Below, piece by piece: positions 5,463 through 5,854 of a stretch of DNA of 5,854 nt. The DNA is from Flavobacteriales bacterium (GTDB lineage Bacteria > Bacteroidota > Bacteroidia > Flavobacteriales > UBA7430). The position numbers and the translations under genes were made by a program. The stretch is taken from positions 1-5,854 of the forward strand of contig JANXFM010000106.1 of the NCBI GenBank assembly GCA_024959975.1. The letters run 5' to 3'. Position 1 is the stretch's first letter, and every line of letters starts with the position of its first letter. The notes under the pieces were generated by a model. The model searched no databases and was not told where the DNA came from. It saw only the letters and a list, made by a program, of their open reading frames with translations.

Positions 5463-5854
5463 CAGCCTTGAAACTAAAGCCTCGATTAGTTAATTCTTTA
5501 AGAACCTTAGGAAGCGCAATTTTAAGTCTGGGAGCTGCTTTTTTACTATCGTGAAAGACAATGATAGAGCCTTTTTCGACATTTTTCACCACTGCGTTGT
5601 AACATTCTTCTCCACTTAAATTGGTGTCAAAATCACCACTTAGCACATCCCACATTATAATTTTATAGTCTTTTGTTAGTGCAGCACCTTGTTTTTTGCT
5701 GAGTTTGCCATGCGGAGGTCTGAAGAGTTTTGATTTAAAAACTTCATCACACTTTTTTATATCTCTTAAGTAGGAGAGGAGGCTATTATTACGACCATTC
5801 AAGTGATTGTAGGTGTGATTTCCTACAGCATGACCTTTCTTGATGATTGCATTA
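5455..5854 (-). CDS. Polysaccharide deacetylase (NodB domain, CE4 family), N-terminus outside the window
   Basis: CE4 enzymes remove N- or O-acetyl groups from polymers such as chitooligosaccharides, peptidoglycan or xylan, using a metal bound by Asp-His-His. The reading frame is open to the window edge, giving 132 visible residues. Visible motifs: GNHTYNH (bases 5803-5823), the HxxxH metal-binding pair; RPPHG (5707-5721), the RPPxG motif whose Arg and backbone shape the active site; WDVLSGDFD (about 5620-5646); and IVFHDS (5545-5562), carrying the LxHD-type catalytic His. The first motif (TFDDGP) would lie beyond the edge. A TTG at 5802 is not the start, because the HxxxH motif lies upstream of it in the same frame. 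Whether there is a signal peptide or membrane anchor cannot be seen. The substrate cannot be predicted; RPPHG has His where RPPYG or RPPFG is more usual. Confidence 0.92.
   Translation of the reverse strand, partial: NAIIKKGHAVGNHTYNHLNGRNNSLLSYLRDIKKCDEVFKSKLFRPPHGKLSKKQGAALTKDYKIIMWDVLSGDFDTNLSGEECYNAVVKNVEKGSIIVFHDSKKAAPRLKIALPKVLKELTNRGFSFKAVT

Overview
The window reads as an ordinary housekeeping stretch of a Bacteroidota chromosome (most like Flavobacteriales or a related order; I cannot place it further without a search). The evidence is the protein sequences (RecX, RF2, FumC and a GSCFA-domain protein all resemble Bacteroidota homologues), the absence of clear Shine-Dalgarno sites, moderately AT-rich DNA, and two matches to the Bacteroidota promoter -7 element TANNTTTG.

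Layout: (1) 2-433, the 3' part of recX, cut by the window start. (2) 434-753, a 320-base gap that is not blank: it holds a G+C-rich hairpin (454-475) and three degenerate short-period repeat blocks (AGT-led units at 510-576, CCTANTA heptamers at 580-649, and an exactly 7-base-periodic A/C-rich block at 706-740), ending in a TATATTTG element four bases before prfB. (3) 754-2257, prfB (release factor 2, without the usual programmed frameshift) and a small ArsC/YfgD-type reductase, separated by an AT-rich imperfect palindrome. (4) 2259-3230, a GSCFA-domain protein starting one base after the arsC-like stop. (5) 3286-4683, fumC, with a good promoter of its own overlapping the end of the GSCFA gene. 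(6) 4704-5462, a mono-haem cytochrome c lipoprotein and a short thioredoxin. (7) 5455-5854, on the minus strand, the C-terminal part of a NodB-type polysaccharide deacetylase whose end overlaps the end of the thioredoxin gene by 8 bases.

The genes do not form one pathway. arsC-like and GSCFA genes are very likely co-transcribed, possibly from prfB. fumC, the cytochrome and the thioredoxin run in the same direction with short gaps and could share the fumC promoter; TCA-cycle function and electron transfer make a loose respiratory theme, which is inference. I found no tRNA, rRNA, CRISPR array, insertion sequence, phage gene or defence-like cassette, and no convincing rho-independent terminator.

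I see no undescribed multi-gene system. The points most worth a second look are the decayed heptamer repeats in front of prfB, the possibly leaderless prfB transcript, the loss of the RF2 frameshift site, and the uncharacterised GSCFA protein.
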